A DNA stretch of 38,666 nucleotides from Parabacteroides sp. (GCA_017937385.1 JAGBDR010000060.1:1-38666), one strand, 5' to 3'. Positions 25,539-35,079 are shown, counted from the first letter of the stretch. Made by a program: numbers and translations. The notes: generated by a model not told the origin, from the letters alone.

Positions 25539-27446
25539 TCATCCTCCGATAACCATCCTTTTTATTTCTCCCGCCATACTTTTGGCATCCATGCCACATA
25601 ACTTATACAGTTCAGGGATCGATCCGTGTTCGACAAACTCATCCGGCACACCTATCCGCTTCACCTGCGGGGTATAACCGTTATCAGCCATAAACTCCAG
25701 AACAGCACTTCCGAACCCACCTTTGATCACACCGTTTTCAACCGTGATGATACGGCTGAACTTCCGACCGACTTCATGTAATAACTCTTCATCCATCGGT
25801 TTCAGATAAATCATATCATAATGGGCAACGGATATGCCGTCACCCTCGACCTCTTTGATTGCCTTTATCACTTCATTGCCGATAGGACCGAGCGACAAGA
25901 TCGCGATATCATCTCCATCACGAAGTTTCTTTCCTTTTCCGATCGGCAGGACATGCATCTCATTCCTCCAATCCGCCATCTCTCCCTTGCCACGTGGATA
26001 ACGGATCACGAACGGCCCCTTGCAGACCTTATACCCCGTATACATCAGGTTCCGCAGATCCCATTCATTCAAAGGAGACGAGATAACCAAGTTCGGGACC
26101 GGACGCAGATAAGCGAGGTCGAACACTCCGTGGTGCGTCGCCCCATCTTCGCCCACCAATCCGGCACGATCCAAACAGATCACCAGATGAAGATTCTGGA
26201 GAGCGACGTCGTGTATCACCATATCATACGCCCGCTGCATGAAAGAAGAGTAGACATTACAGAAAGGGATCATTCCCTCCTTGGCCAACCCGGCAGAAAA
26301 AGTCACCGAATGCCCTTCGGCAATCCCGACATCAAACGCCCGCTTCGGAAAGGCTTTCATCATATAGGTCATGGAACAGCCCGTCGGCATGGCCGGGGTG
26401 ATTCCTACGATTCGCTCGTCCTGTTCGGCCAGCTCGACAAGGGTATGACCGAAAACATCCTGATACAACTGAGGTTCGTTCAACTTGCGGACGATGATCC
26501 GTTCGCCTGTTTCCTTATTGAATAATCCCGGAGCATGCCACTCCGTCGCCGATTCTTCGGCAGGCTTGAACCCTTTGCCCTTCTTTGTCTTGATATGCAA
26601 CAATTTCGGACCTTCCATATCTTTTATATCGTTCAGCACCTTGATCATATATCCGACATCATGCCCGTCGACCGGCCCGAAGTAACGGATGCTGAATCCC
26701 TCAAACAGATTATGTTGCTGCGTGAGCAATGCTTTCAGGCTATTATTGAAACGAAGGATGTTTTCCCGGCGGCCATTATTGATCAGCTTCATTTTACGCA
26801 GCCCCCGATACACATCATAGCGCATCTTATTATACGTCTGGCTGGTAGTAATATCCACCAAATACTGGCTCAACCCGCCGACCGCATGATCGATCGCCAT
26901 ATCGTTGTCATTGAGAATGATAAGCAAGTTGTTCGGATTGGCCGACGCATTATTCAACCCTTCGAACGCCAAGCCGCCCGTCATGGCTCCATCACCGATC
27001 ACGGCAATCACATGCCGGTCCTTTTCTCCCTTCAGGGCAGAAGCGACCGACATTCCCATAGCTGCCGAAATGGAATTGGAAGCATGTCCGGCTACAAACG
27101 CATCATACATACTTTCCTGAGGATTCGGGAAACCGCTGATTCCTTTGAACTTTCGAAGCGTTTGAAAAGCCTCCCGACGGCCGGTCAGTATTTTATGTCC
27201 ATACGCCTGATGCCCCACATCCCAGACGATACGGTCATAAGGAGTATTAAAAACATAGTGTAGTGCAACCGTCAGCTCTACCGTGCCGAGACTCGCCCCG
27301 AGATGTCCGGGATTCTCCGACAGTACATCTATTATATATTGACGCAACTCTGCACATACCTCTCCCAGTTTATCGGGGGACAACTGGCGCAAATCCTCTG
27401 GGCTATCAATGGAATTTAATAGGTGTTCATCCTTGCATTCTGTCAT
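25539..27446 (-). CDS. dxs: 1-deoxy-D-xylulose-5-phosphate synthase
   Basis: Dxs condenses pyruvate and glyceraldehyde 3-phosphate with thiamine diphosphate, the first step of the MEP isoprenoid pathway. From the ATG at 27446 it has 635 residues, the family norm; the open frame reaches 27548, but only through AT-rich repeat DNA. The thiamine site shows [17 protein letters not shown] near residue 150, ending [36 protein letters not shown] is split here as [16 protein letters not shown] near 65. The pyrimidine domain has [18 protein letters not shown] near 425. The C-terminal domain includes YPRGKGE and [11 protein letters not shown]. It heads a run with trkA and trkH. Confidence 0.97.
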   Translation of the reverse strand: MTECKDEHLLNSIDSPEDLRQLSPDKLGEVCAELRQYIIDVLSENPGHLGASLGTVELTVALHYVFNTPYDRIVWDVGHQAYGHKILTGRREAFQTLRKFKGISGFPNPQESMYDAFVAGHASNSISAAMGMSVASALKGEKDRHVIAVIGDGAMTGGLAFEGLNNASANPNNLLIILNDNDMAIDHAVGGLSQYLVDITTSQTYNKMRYDVYRGLRKMKLINNGRRENILRFNNSLKALLTQQHNLFEGFSIRYFGPVDGHDVGYMIKVLNDIKDMEGPKLLHIKTKKGKGFKPAEESATEWHAPGLFNKETGERIIVRKLNEPQLYQDVFGHTLVELAEQDERIVGITPAMPTGCSMTYMMKAFPKRAFDVGIAEGHSVTFSAGLAKEGMIPFCNVYSSFMQRAYDMVIHDVALQNLHLVICLDRAGLVGEDGATHHGVFDLAYLRPVPNLVISSPLNEWDLRNLMYTGYKVCKGPFVIRYPRGKGEMADWRNEMHVLPIGKGKKLRDGDDIAILSLGPIGNEVIKAIKEVEGDGISVAHYDMIYLKPMDEELLHEVGRKFSRIITVENGVIKGGFGSAVLEFMADNGYTPQVKRIGVPDEFVEHGSIPELYKLCGMDAKSMAGEIKRMVIGG

Positions 27447-27465
27447 AATCGCTACAATTTTGTGG

Positions 27466-27473
27466 CAAATGTA
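27466..27473 (-). promoter_or_regulatory. Candidate -7 element of dxs
   Basis: The minus strand reads TACATTTG, a match to TAnnTTTG, 19 bases before the ATG at 27446. No convincing TTTG at -33. Its position inside the longer open frame supports the shorter Dxs start. Confidence 0.55.
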
Positions 27474-27517
27474 AAGAATTAATTTGTTTTTCCATAGTAA
27501 CACGCACAAACTCATTC

Positions 27518-27571
27518 CATGCCCATGCATTTTCCATTTCATGCCCATGCATTTTCCATTTCATGGGCATG
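27518..27571. repeat. Tandem 22-base repeat with inverted end
   Basis: Two identical 22-base units (27518-27539 and 27540-27561), each starting CATGCCCATGCATTTTCC, are followed by CATGGGCATG (27562-27571), the exact reverse complement of CATGCCCATG. Either unit can therefore pair with the end. It lies between the metallophosphoesterase stop and the dxs promoter. Confidence 0.85.
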
Positions 27572-27575
27572 AAAA

Positions 27576-28742
27576 TTACTTCTTTATCGAAAACTGGTCC
27601 AACGTCTTCCCGTCCGCATCAACAACCTGTATTTTCAGTTCTTTCGGATCTGCAGTCGCTTTCAAGACCGCGGTGTTGGTATTGACAATAATCGGGAATG
27701 GCGTCTGAGCCGTTGCATCCTGATGGACAAAACGATGGAGATGGCCGCACAACATCACATCCGGCTTGGCATCACGCAATAAAGGCATGAATTTCTGCTC
27801 CACTTCCAAGTTTCCATGCCACCCGCCGATCGGAGGAATATGGGCAACGATGATTTTAAACGGTGCTTCTTTATAGGCTTTGCTATCCAACACTTGGCGC
27901 AACCATTCCGCTTGTTCCGTCCGATACTCGTCGTAGACCGTTATGCCTGCATATTCGATATCGGAATCCGGTTTATCCTCGCCTGTATCCAAAATAACGA
28001 AACAGATCGGGCCTTGCCGGAACATATAGTAGATATTTTCCTCTTTCGGTGAAAAATAACGCTGGAACTCGGTTGCAAAAGCACCACGTGTTTCATGGTT
28101 GCCTCTCGTATAATACATGGGGATTTCAGAAGCAAACAGCTTGGTCGCCGTATCCATAAAACCATCGAAGATATGATTTTCCTCATTGAAGACCGACACC
28201 ATATCTCCATTGAAAAGGAAGAAGTCTGTCTTTTTCAGATCGCATTTGCCCACCAGATCCGTCAGCAGATCATTCTTTCCATGTATATCATTCACCATCG
28301 CAAACGAAACCGTATGATCCGCAGGATCACTTGTCTTGAACACCAACGGCTTTTTGGAATACACATCGGTCGAAGCATAATTCCCATAAATGATCTTATG
28401 GCCGACATGGCTCAATACTTCCTGAACGAAGACACGATAACGGTAGTCCGTACCGGGTTTCAACCCTTTGATCTTCACGGTATGGATCGTGGAGGTATTC
28501 TTTACTCCGTTACGGGCATCATAATACTTGGGACGCTCGGAGGCATAAAAGTTCGTATCATCGTCCGGCGCCAGTTCCACCCAGCCAACCGACGGTTTGT
28601 CCGACAACCATACAATCGTCACTTCATCGGGCCCCAGATTCTGCAGATAAGGACCATGTACCAAACGGATCTTCGACTCTACCGCTCCTGCAAGACTGAC
28701 TGACAGCCACAGCAGCATTACCAAAACTTGGAATTTCTTCAT
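27576..28742 (-). CDS. Secreted metallophosphoesterase, purple acid phosphatase-like
   Basis: The 388-residue protein has a signal peptide (MKKFQVLVMLLWLSVSLAGA). A fibronectin-type N-terminal domain of about 110 residues follows (RLVHGPYLQNLGPDEVTIVW to GLKPGTDYRYRVFV), as in purple acid phosphatases. The calcineurin-like catalytic domain has all five metal motifs in order: NDIHGK, NGDMVS, RGNHETRG, VAHIPP and CGHLHRF. It should hydrolyse phosphate esters in the periplasm or outside the cell. Whether it acts on nucleotides, phytate-like or other substrates cannot be told. It stands upstream of dxs but is separated by a repeat and the dxs promoter, so it is probably a separate unit. Confidence 0.92.
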   Translation of the reverse strand: MKKFQVLVMLLWLSVSLAGAVESKIRLVHGPYLQNLGPDEVTIVWLSDKPSVGWVELAPDDDTNFYASERPKYYDARNGVKNTSTIHTVKIKGLKPGTDYRYRVFVQEVLSHVGHKIIYGNYASTDVYSKKPLVFKTSDPADHTVSFAMVNDIHGKNDLLTDLVGKCDLKKTDFFLFNGDMVSVFNEENHIFDGFMDTATKLFASEIPMYYTRGNHETRGAFATEFQRYFSPKEENIYYMFRQGPICFVILDTGEDKPDSDIEYAGITVYDEYRTEQAEWLRQVLDSKAYKEAPFKIIVAHIPPIGGWHGNLEVEQKFMPLLRDAKPDVMLCGHLHRFVHQDATAQTPFPIIVNTNTAVLKATADPKELKIQVVDADGKTLDQFSIKK

Positions 28743-28836
28743 GATATACTATTTAAGCAATTAAATTCAGATTTATAACCACGAAGATACCGATTACGCT
28801 CCAAAGATTCCTTATTAAAATGATACATTTTATTAG

Positions 28837-28870
28837 AAAAAAGCGACAACCCGGTTAGAGTTGCCGCTTT
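28837..28870 (-). terminator. Intrinsic terminator of the ilv operon
   Basis: On the minus strand AAAGCGGCAAC (28870-28860), a 9-base loop and GTTGTCGCTTT (28850-28840) form an 11-bp stem with one G-U pair, followed by a T-run. It lies 35 bases after the ilvC stop. Confidence 0.85.
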
Positions 28871-28904
28871 CCTTATGCACGCAAATAAAAGAATGCCCTA
28901 TCCA

Positions 28905-29948
28905 TCAATTGTTTTCCGGACGCAATTTGCGGACAACTGCGCCGGCACGCCACATTTCGCTTTCGCGCAATGCTGCCAGTTCTTTTTCCAGGCCTTCGCG
29001 ATAATCCGGTTTGCTATTCGTGTCGATCGAACGCTGCGCTTCGTTACCACAAGCAACCTCACGATACAGTTTCTCGAATACAGGCTTAACAGCATCATGG
29101 AACGGGCCCATCCAGTCCAAAGCGCCACGTTGTGCCGTCGTAGAACAGTTGGCATACATCCAGTCCATACCGTTTTCTGCAAACAGCGGCATCAAAGACT
29201 GCGTCAACTCTTCAACCGTTTCATTGAACGCCTCGGAAGGTTCATGGCCATTTTCACGCAAAGTTTCATATTGAGCCAACAACAATCCCTGGATGGCACC
29301 CATCAAGGTACCGCGTTCGCCGGTCAGGTCGGAATATACTTCCTTCTTGAAAGTTGTTTCGAACAGATAGCCGGAACCGACACCGATACCCAAAGCGACC
29401 ACACGGTCCCAAGCCTTGCCGGTTGCATCCTGGAAGATTGCATAGCTGGAGTTCAAGCCACGTCCTTGCAGGAACATACGGCGCAAAGAAGTTCCTGATC
29501 CCTTCGGAGCGATCATGATTACATCGACATCTGCTGGAGGAATGATGTTGGTACGCTCCTTGTAAGTAATAGCAAAACCATGAGAGAAATACAGGGCTTT
29601 GCCCGGAGTCAGGTATTTCTTGATACGCGGCCAGCATTCGATCTGAGCGGCGTCGGAGAGCAACACCTGTATGATAGTCGCCTTTTCGCAAGCTTCTTCG
29701 ATGCCGAACAAAGTTTCACCCGGAACCCAACCGTCGGCAACAGCCTTGTCATACGTCTTACCAGGACGCTGTCCTACAATCACATTAAAACCGTTGTCAC
29801 GCAAATTCAAGCTCTGTCCAGGACCTTGAACGCCGTAACCGATCACTGCGATCACTTCATCTTTCAATACTTCTCTTGCCTTTTCCAACGGAAACTCTTC
29901 GCGGGTTACGACGTTTTCGTCAACACCGCCAAAATTCATTACTGCCAT
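28905..29948 (-). CDS. ilvC: Ketol-acid reductoisomerase, fungal-like type
   Basis: IlvC rearranges and reduces acetolactate and acetohydroxybutyrate to the dihydroxy acids for valine/leucine and isoleucine. The 347 residues have the Rossmann motif GYGVQGPGQSLNLRDNG (residues 38-54), a cofactor loop at VGQRPGK, and the knotted C-terminal domain with the metal ligands in SDLTGERGTLMG and EAFNETVEELTQ. From memory, segments such as GRGLNSSYA, LRENGHEPSEAFNETVEE and the C-terminal KLRPEN are closer to yeast Ilv5 than to the common short bacterial enzyme. It is the last gene of the ilv operon, followed by a terminator, and preceded by a hairpin array. Confidence 0.96.
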   Translation of the reverse strand: MAVMNFGGVDENVVTREEFPLEKAREVLKDEVIAVIGYGVQGPGQSLNLRDNGFNVIVGQRPGKTYDKAVADGWVPGETLFGIEEACEKATIIQVLLSDAAQIECWPRIKKYLTPGKALYFSHGFAITYKERTNIIPPADVDVIMIAPKGSGTSLRRMFLQGRGLNSSYAIFQDATGKAWDRVVALGIGVGSGYLFETTFKKEVYSDLTGERGTLMGAIQGLLLAQYETLRENGHEPSEAFNETVEELTQSLMPLFAENGMDWMYANCSTTAQRGALDWMGPFHDAVKPVFEKLYREVACGNEAQRSIDTNSKPDYREGLEKELAALRESEMWRAGAVVRKLRPENN

Positions 29949-29975
29949 TTTCTTTTACTATTAAATTGTAACGTT

Positions 29976-29999
29976 GGGACGGCTGCAGACCGCCCGTAC
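29976..29999 (-). repeat. GC-rich 24-base hairpin repeat before ilvC
   Basis: On the minus strand it reads GTACGGGCGG, TCTG, CAGCCGTCCC, a near-perfect stem-loop. It has the same length, the same GTA start and the same orientation as the units at 30867-30918 and 35080-35103 in this operon. Confidence 0.7.
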
Positions 30000-30019
30000 T
30001 TAAAAATAATTCTTTGTTT

Positions 30020-30122
30020 GTGCGTCAACCCTAACGCCAACAGTGCGTCAGTTCTAACGCAGATGGTGCGTCAACCCTAACGCAGATGATGCGTTAGCTT
30101 TAACGCCGTCATTACGTCAATG
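30020..30122. repeat. Array of four 23-base hairpin units before ilvC
   Basis: Units run 30020-30042, 30043-30065, 30066-30088 and 30089-30111, with a partial fifth to 30122. On the minus strand each forms a short hairpin: in units 2 and 3 TGCGTTA, a four-base loop, TGACGCA; in unit 4 GCGTTA pairs with TAACGC exactly. Loops vary (GGGT, GAAC, AAGC) while the stem is kept. The partial copy contains the thioesterase stop codon. Confidence 0.85.
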
Positions 30123-30848
30123 CCACGTGGCCGAAGCGCGACAGATGGATTTTCCTTCATGACAAATCGCCATGTCGTATTTTCCGCTGCCGACCTCCTT
30201 TTTATGAAGCTTAAGCTCCATCCCGTACTTGCCTTCCGCTTGGTAGGCGATCTCGAAACGCCCCACTTCCCGGGTCTTGAACAAATCGAGGTCAAACAGG
30301 TCCAGCAAATGTTCCATGTACTTGATGCTGTTCAGGTGGCCATTGATGTCAAGGTCACTATACTTGACAACATACGGAATTCCTTGCGTATCACTTTCCA
30401 CAGCCGCGATCTTCCCCGGCTTTTCGATCGGACAAGGACGGTCGGTGACATAAACACCCAGACCGGCCACATCCAGCAAAGTAGGCCGACGTGTTTCCAC
30501 ATCGATAGCCGCCCAGATGGAGCGGGCATAACCGAACGTCTTGCCTTTGCCGTCTGCCAACTCAAAACAACGGCTGGTAAAGAGGCGGCCGACTTCGTCG
30601 ATCCAGGTATAGAGCGTGATAGGTTCGGACATGACCGGATATTCAAGCATTTCGATCGCCATACGGGAAAGGACCCAAGCCGTGTGCCGTTCCGACATAT
30701 CGCTAAACCCGAACCCACGTTCGGCGGCATGGTGGGACGCGGCGTGTATCAGGTAGTTGCCGATCATCGGGATCGTCACGCGGCCCCGAAAATCCAACAG
30801 GTACGGCTCGGTGGCGAAATGAAATTCTCCTATTTTGCTTTTTTCCAT
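30117..30848 (-). CDS. Acyl-ACP thioesterase
   Basis: The enzyme releases fatty acids from acyl carrier protein. The 243 residues show the double hot-dog fold of the family: first half RVTIPMIGNYLIHAASHHAAERGFG, second half beginning near residue 160. The catalytic segment is SDLDINGHLNSIKYMEHLLD, with the Asn/His pattern of plant FatA/FatB and bacterial homologs. It lies inside the ilv operon, between ilvH and ilvC, an arrangement I know from Bacteroides genomes. Inference: it links branched-chain keto acid supply to release of branched fatty acids. The 2-oxo acid primer enzymes themselves are not in the window. Its stop codon falls in a 23-base repeat. Confidence 0.9.
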   Translation of the reverse strand: MEKSKIGEFHFATEPYLLDFRGRVTIPMIGNYLIHAASHHAAERGFGFSDMSERHTAWVLSRMAIEMLEYPVMSEPITLYTWIDEVGRLFTSRCFELADGKGKTFGYARSIWAAIDVETRRPTLLDVAGLGVYVTDRPCPIEKPGKIAAVESDTQGIPYVVKYSDLDINGHLNSIKYMEHLLDLFDLDLFKTREVGRFEIAYQAEGKYGMELKLHKKEVGSGKYDMAICHEGKSICRASATWH

Positions 30849-30866
30849 GATGCTTTTCAGTTTGTC

Positions 30867-30918
30867 GGGACAGGCAGGCCCTGCCCTTACGATTGGGACA
30901 GGCAGACCCTGTCCTTAC
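30867..30918 (-). repeat. Two GC-rich 24-base hairpin units at the ilvH 3' end
   Basis: The minus strand carries GTAAGGACAGG-GTCTG-CCTGTCCC (30918-30895) and GTAAGGGCAGG-GCCTG-CCTGTCCC (30890-30867), period 28. The first unit overlaps the last codons of ilvH, and the ilvH stop (TAA, 30887-30889) is in the second. Confidence 0.8.
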
Positions 30919-31465
30919 TTTTTTCCTGTAGTTTGCGTTCCATTTCGGCCAACATGTCGCTCAAGCGTTCAACGCGGCTCTTGGTGATCGCGACACGGCC
31001 GGAACGAATGAACTGCAAGACACCGATCGTTTCGCTCAATTCTTTGAACAAGGCTTGTGTCTCGTCGTAATGGCCGCTCTTTTCCAAGACTACACAGGTT
31101 TCGTTTATCTCTAGAATACGGGCATTATACTTACGGATCAGATCTTCGACCGCACCCATCTTGATGAACAGGTCGGTACTCAGTTTGTAAAGTGCGATTT
31201 CCTGATATACAAGATCTTCATCCGTATTGTAATACGCTTTCAGGATATCCACCCGTTTGTCAATCTGTTTCACGACCTTGTCGATCGTATCCTCATCGGC
31301 GAATGTCGTGATCGTAAACTTATGTATGCCCTGTATGGCGGATGGTGAAACAGAAAGCGTCTCGATGTTCAACTGCCGGCGCGTAAAGATAATCGTAATC
31401 TGATTCAGAAGACCGACTGTATTCTCTGAAAAGATAATAACGGTATATAATTTCTTTGTTGTCAT
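30887..31465 (-). CDS. ilvH: Acetolactate synthase, small regulatory subunit
   Basis: IlvH/IlvN activates the catalytic subunit and confers valine feedback inhibition. The 192 residues open with an ACT domain (LYTVIIFSENTVGLLNQITIIFTRR), with the conserved Asn-x-x-Gly-Leu-Leu seen here as ENTVGLL. A second ACT-like domain begins near residue 85 (EIALYKLSTD). The last seven residues (RVCLSQS) and the stop codon are read through the GC-rich hairpin repeat, so the C-terminus was probably altered by repeat insertion. It starts 12 bases after ilvB. Confidence 0.93.
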   Translation of the reverse strand: MTTKKLYTVIIFSENTVGLLNQITIIFTRRQLNIETLSVSPSAIQGIHKFTITTFADEDTIDKVVKQIDKRVDILKAYYNTDEDLVYQEIALYKLSTDLFIKMGAVEDLIRKYNARILEINETCVVLEKSGHYDETQALFKELSETIGVLQFIRSGRVAITKSRVERLSDMLAEMERKLQEKSKDRVCLSQS

Positions 31466-31477
31466 AACTTCACCTCC

Positions 31478-33178
31478 TTACTTATCTCCCAATATCATAT
31501 TCGTTACGCTTCCTCCGGCAGGAACCATCGGATAAACCATGCCACAGGGTTCCACATTGGCAACCAACACATACGCACCGTCATGATTCAGCATTTCGGC
31601 AATCGCTCCATCCAGCTCTTCCCGCTTTTCCACCGTGCGGCCGGCAATGCCGTATGCTTTCGCAATCGCCACGAAATCGGGATTCTCCATAATCGTGTTC
31701 GAATATCGTTCATGGAAAAACAATTCCTGCCACTGGCGTACCATTCCTAAGAAATTGTTATTAAGGATAATGATTTTCACATCCAGTTTCTCTTGCATGA
31801 TCGTTCCGAGCTCCTGAATCGTCATCTGCATGCCACCGTCGCCGGTAAAGAAACAGACCGTGCGGTCAGGTGCGCCGAACTTGGCGCCCATAGCGGCCGG
31901 AAGGCCAAAGCCCATCGTCCCCAGTCCGCCCGAAGTAACGACACTACGCGTACGCTTATATTTGAAATAGCGGACACCCATCATCTGGTTTTGTCCGACA
32001 TCCGTCACCAGGACAGCATCGTTGCCGGTTGCTTCGGATACTTTCCGAACGACTTCACCCATTTTCAGCGGACCGCTCGCCGGAGACAATTCCTTTTCGA
32101 TCACCTTTTCATACTCTTCCTGCGCATCCGGCTCGAACTCCGCATTCCACTCCGGACGCTTCCGTTCTTCCAACAATGCCGTTATCATCGGAATCGTATG
32201 TTTGGCATTTCCAAGTACCTTTACATCGACCGGCACATTTTTCCCGATCTCCGAATTGTCGATATCCAGATGGATCACTTTTGCCTGCTTGGCGTATGTC
32301 TTCAAATCGCCTGTAACACGATCATCGAAACGCATACCGATGGCGATCAGGACATCGCACTCATTGGTTTTCCGGTTTGGTCCGATATTGCCATGCATAC
32401 CCAGCATACCTTTATTCAAAGGAAAATCGGACGGCAATGCCGACAAACCGAGAACAGTAGAGCCGGCAGGAATATCATTCTTCAACAGGAATGCCTTCAA
32501 CTCTTCTTCTGCACCTCCCAACAGGACCCCTTGTCCGACCAAACAAAACGGCTTCTCCGCTTTATTGATCAAAGCAGCGGCAGCCTTGATCCGGTCTGGG
32601 TTGATATCCGGTTCCGGCTGGTAGCTGCGGACGTAATCCACTTTCTTATATTCGAAATCAACCAACCCGACCTGGGCATCCTTTGCCAAATCAAGGACAA
32701 CAGGACCCGGACGTCCGGTAGATGCAATGTAAAAGGCACGTGAAACAGCCCATGCAATCTCTTCCGGCTTACGAATCTGGTACGCCCATTTGGTGATCGG
32801 CTGTGTGATACCGATCACATCGACTTCTTGAAAAGCATCGGTTCCAAGCAATGGAGAAGGAACCTGACCGGCAATGACCACCATGGGCGTACTATCCATC
32901 AGGGCATCCGCTATGCCGGTGATGGTATTCGTCGCGCCTGGACCGGATGTGACCAACGTCACCCCTACTTTGCCGGATACGCGAGCATACCCTTGTGCAG
33001 CATGCGTCGCCCCTTGCTCATGACGTACCAAAACATGTTTCAATTGATCTCTGTAATCATACAGGCTGTCGTAAATGGGAATCGCCTGTCCGCCGGGATA
33101 GCCAAAGATCGTATCTACGCCTTCAGCTATCAACGACTTCAATAACGCTTCCGAACCCGTTATCTTTTGTTTCTCCAT
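31478..33178 (-). CDS. ilvB: Acetolactate synthase, large catalytic subunit
   Basis: IlvB is a thiamine diphosphate and FAD enzyme that makes acetolactate (valine, leucine) and acetohydroxybutyrate (isoleucine). The 566 residues are typical. The catalytic Glu lies in HEQGATHAAQGYAR near residue 54. The middle domain begins near residue 190. The thiamine-binding segment GDGGMQMTIQELGTIMQ to NNNFLGMVRQWQ is near residue 450. TSGPGATNTITGIADA is the usual N-terminal signature. It sits 48 bases after ilvD, the gap being an AATTGACAATT repeat and a short AT-rich stretch, and directly upstream of its regulatory subunit. Confidence 0.97.
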   Translation of the reverse strand: MEKQKITGSEALLKSLIAEGVDTIFGYPGGQAIPIYDSLYDYRDQLKHVLVRHEQGATHAAQGYARVSGKVGVTLVTSGPGATNTITGIADALMDSTPMVVIAGQVPSPLLGTDAFQEVDVIGITQPITKWAYQIRKPEEIAWAVSRAFYIASTGRPGPVVLDLAKDAQVGLVDFEYKKVDYVRSYQPEPDINPDRIKAAAALINKAEKPFCLVGQGVLLGGAEEELKAFLLKNDIPAGSTVLGLSALPSDFPLNKGMLGMHGNIGPNRKTNECDVLIAIGMRFDDRVTGDLKTYAKQAKVIHLDIDNSEIGKNVPVDVKVLGNAKHTIPMITALLEERKRPEWNAEFEPDAQEEYEKVIEKELSPASGPLKMGEVVRKVSEATGNDAVLVTDVGQNQMMGVRYFKYKRTRSVVTSGGLGTMGFGLPAAMGAKFGAPDRTVCFFTGDGGMQMTIQELGTIMQEKLDVKIIILNNNFLGMVRQWQELFFHERYSNTIMENPDFVAIAKAYGIAGRTVEKREELDGAIAEMLNHDGAYVLVANVEPCGMVYPMVPAGGSVTNMILGDK

Positions 33179-33207
33179 ATAATGTTTCTTACTTTTCTTT
33201 CTCTCTT

Positions 33208-33239
33208 AATTGTCAATTGTCAATTATTAATTGTCAATT
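33208..33239 (-). repeat. AATTGACAATT repeat unit at the ilvD 3' end
   Basis: On the minus strand the unit begins within the last three ilvD codons, and its first TAA (33227-33229) is the ilvD stop. Confidence 0.8.
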
Positions 33240-35065
33240 ATCCTCACTCCTCCTTTATCGGCCGAACTAACCATCTTGCCATAAGCCCTCAAAGCCTTTG
33301 AGACGACACGTTGGCGATGAGGAGGCGTAAAGGCCTTCGCGCCGCGGGCCTCTTCCGCTTTACGGCGTTCTGCCAATTCGGCATCGCTTACCTTCACATG
33401 AATCGTACGTTCGGGAATATTGATCTCGATGATGTCGCCGTCTTTCACCAGACCGATCGCTCCGCCTGCCGCAGCTTCGGGAGAGATATGGCCGATAGAA
33501 AGCCCGGAAGTACCGCCACTGAAACGGCCGTCCGTAATCAGCGCACATTCCTTGCCTAAATGACGGCTCTTTATATAAGAGGTAGGATAAAGCATTTCCT
33601 GCATACCGGGACCGCCCTTCGGCCCTTCGTGTGTAATCACAACCACATCGCCCGAGACCACTTTTCCACCGAGGATGCCCTCGCAAGCCGCATCCTGCGA
33701 ATCGAATACTTTGGCAGGACCAGCAAACGTCCAGATACTTTCATCCACACCGGCCGTCTTGACCACACAACCATCCAGCGCGATATTACCTTTGAGGACA
33801 GCCAGACCGCCATCTTTGGAGTAAGCATGTTCGATATCGCGGATACATCCGGCAGCACGGTCGGTATCCAGTTCCTTATAATAGGTTTCCTGCGATCCCA
33901 TCTGAATACTGAAACGGCAGGCAGGAGCACTCTTGTATTTCTTGATGGCTTCGTCCGTCACATTCGGAGAGGTGATCGCAAAGGCATCGACCGCTTCGGC
34001 AAGCGTCATGCCATCCACACGCTTTACATTACCATCGACCAAGCCACCTTTCAACAGTTCGTTCATAATCCCCATGATGCCACCGGCCCGGTTCACATCC
34101 TGGACATGATACGTATGTGTGTTGGGAGCGACCTTGCAAAGGCAGGGAGTCTTGCGGGAAAGCATATCGATATCATCCATCGTGAAGTCCGCCTCCGCCT
34201 CCTGTGCGATCGCAAGCAAATGGAGAACGGTATTCGTAGAACCGCCCATTGCGATATCCAACGACATGGCATTCAGGAAAGCCTGGCGAGTGGCGATGCT
34301 GCGGGGAAGAACCGACTCATCGCCATCCCGATAGTATTTATAAGCATTTTCTACGATCTGCCGGGCTGCATCGCGGAACAATTGTGTACGGTTGGCATGT
34401 GTGGCGACAATCGTTCCGTTACCCGGCAAAGCCAGACCGATCGCTTCATTCAGGCAGTTCATCGAATTGGCCGTAAACATACCGGAGCAACAACCACATC
34501 CCGGGCAGGCATTCCGTTCGACCTGTGCGATCCGTTCATCACCGACCGACGTATCAGCCGATTCGATCATCGCATCGATCAAATCCAAATGCCGATTATC
34601 CAATTCGCCGGCTTCCATCGGACCACCGGAAACAAAGATCGTCGGGATATTGAGCCGCATGGATGCCATCAACATCCCCGGCGTGATCTTGTCGCAATTG
34701 CTGATGCAGACCATCGCATCCGCTTTGTGGGCATTGACCATATATTCGACGCTATCCGCAATAATATCACGTGAAGGGAGCGAATAAAGCATCCCGTCGT
34801 GCCCCATTGCAATGCCGTCGTCAATCGCGATCGTATTGAACTCGGCCGCGAAGCAACCCAACTTTTCAATCTCCGCTTTTACAAGCTGTCCTGCCTCATG
34901 CAAATGCACATGGCCAGGGACAAACTGGGTAAATGAATTCACAATGGCTATAATCGGTTTGCCGAACTGCTCTTCCTTCATGCCGTTGGCGCGCCACAAA
35001 GCACGGGCTCCAGCCATGCGTCTGCCCTCTGTGCTGTATGAACTTCTTAACGGATTCTTCATCAT
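33227..35065 (-). CDS. ilvD: Dihydroxy-acid dehydratase
   Basis: IlvD dehydrates the dihydroxy acids to 2-oxoisovalerate and 2-oxo-3-methylvalerate. It binds an iron-sulfur cluster; the cysteines are visible in [12 protein letters not shown] (near residue 124) and [21 protein letters not shown]-type spacing near 195. The lysine-containing segment and [14 protein letters not shown] near residue 517 are also conserved. The 612 residues match the E. coli-type form. It is the first structural gene of the ilv operon, 61 bases after the attenuator; a GC-rich hairpin lies in that gap. The second Met (codon 2) could also be the start. Confidence 0.97.
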   Translation of the reverse strand: MMKNPLRSSYSTEGRRMAGARALWRANGMKEEQFGKPIIAIVNSFTQFVPGHVHLHEAGQLVKAEIEKLGCFAAEFNTIAIDDGIAMGHDGMLYSLPSRDIIADSVEYMVNAHKADAMVCISNCDKITPGMLMASMRLNIPTIFVSGGPMEAGELDNRHLDLIDAMIESADTSVGDERIAQVERNACPGCGCCSGMFTANSMNCLNEAIGLALPGNGTIVATHANRTQLFRDAARQIVENAYKYYRDGDESVLPRSIATRQAFLNAMSLDIAMGGSTNTVLHLLAIAQEAEADFTMDDIDMLSRKTPCLCKVAPNTHTYHVQDVNRAGGIMGIMNELLKGGLVDGNVKRVDGMTLAEAVDAFAITSPNVTDEAIKKYKSAPACRFSIQMGSQETYYKELDTDRAAGCIRDIEHAYSKDGGLAVLKGNIALDGCVVKTAGVDESIWTFAGPAKVFDSQDAACEGILGGKVVSGDVVVITHEGPKGGPGMQEMLYPTSYIKSRHLGKECALITDGRFSGGTSGLSIGHISPEAAAGGAIGLVKDGDIIEINIPERTIHVKVSDAELAERRKAEEARGAKAFTPPHRQRVVSKALRAYGKMVSSADKGGVRIIDN

Positions 35066-35079
35066 ATTATCTGTTATTT

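Noticed and set aside
27447-27548. An N-terminal extension of Dxs
   Set aside because: The extra 34 residues lie over the -7 element and the tandem repeat; the family starts near MTECKDEH.
30020-30122. A CRISPR array
   Set aside because: The 23-base units are contiguous, with no unique spacers and no cas genes.
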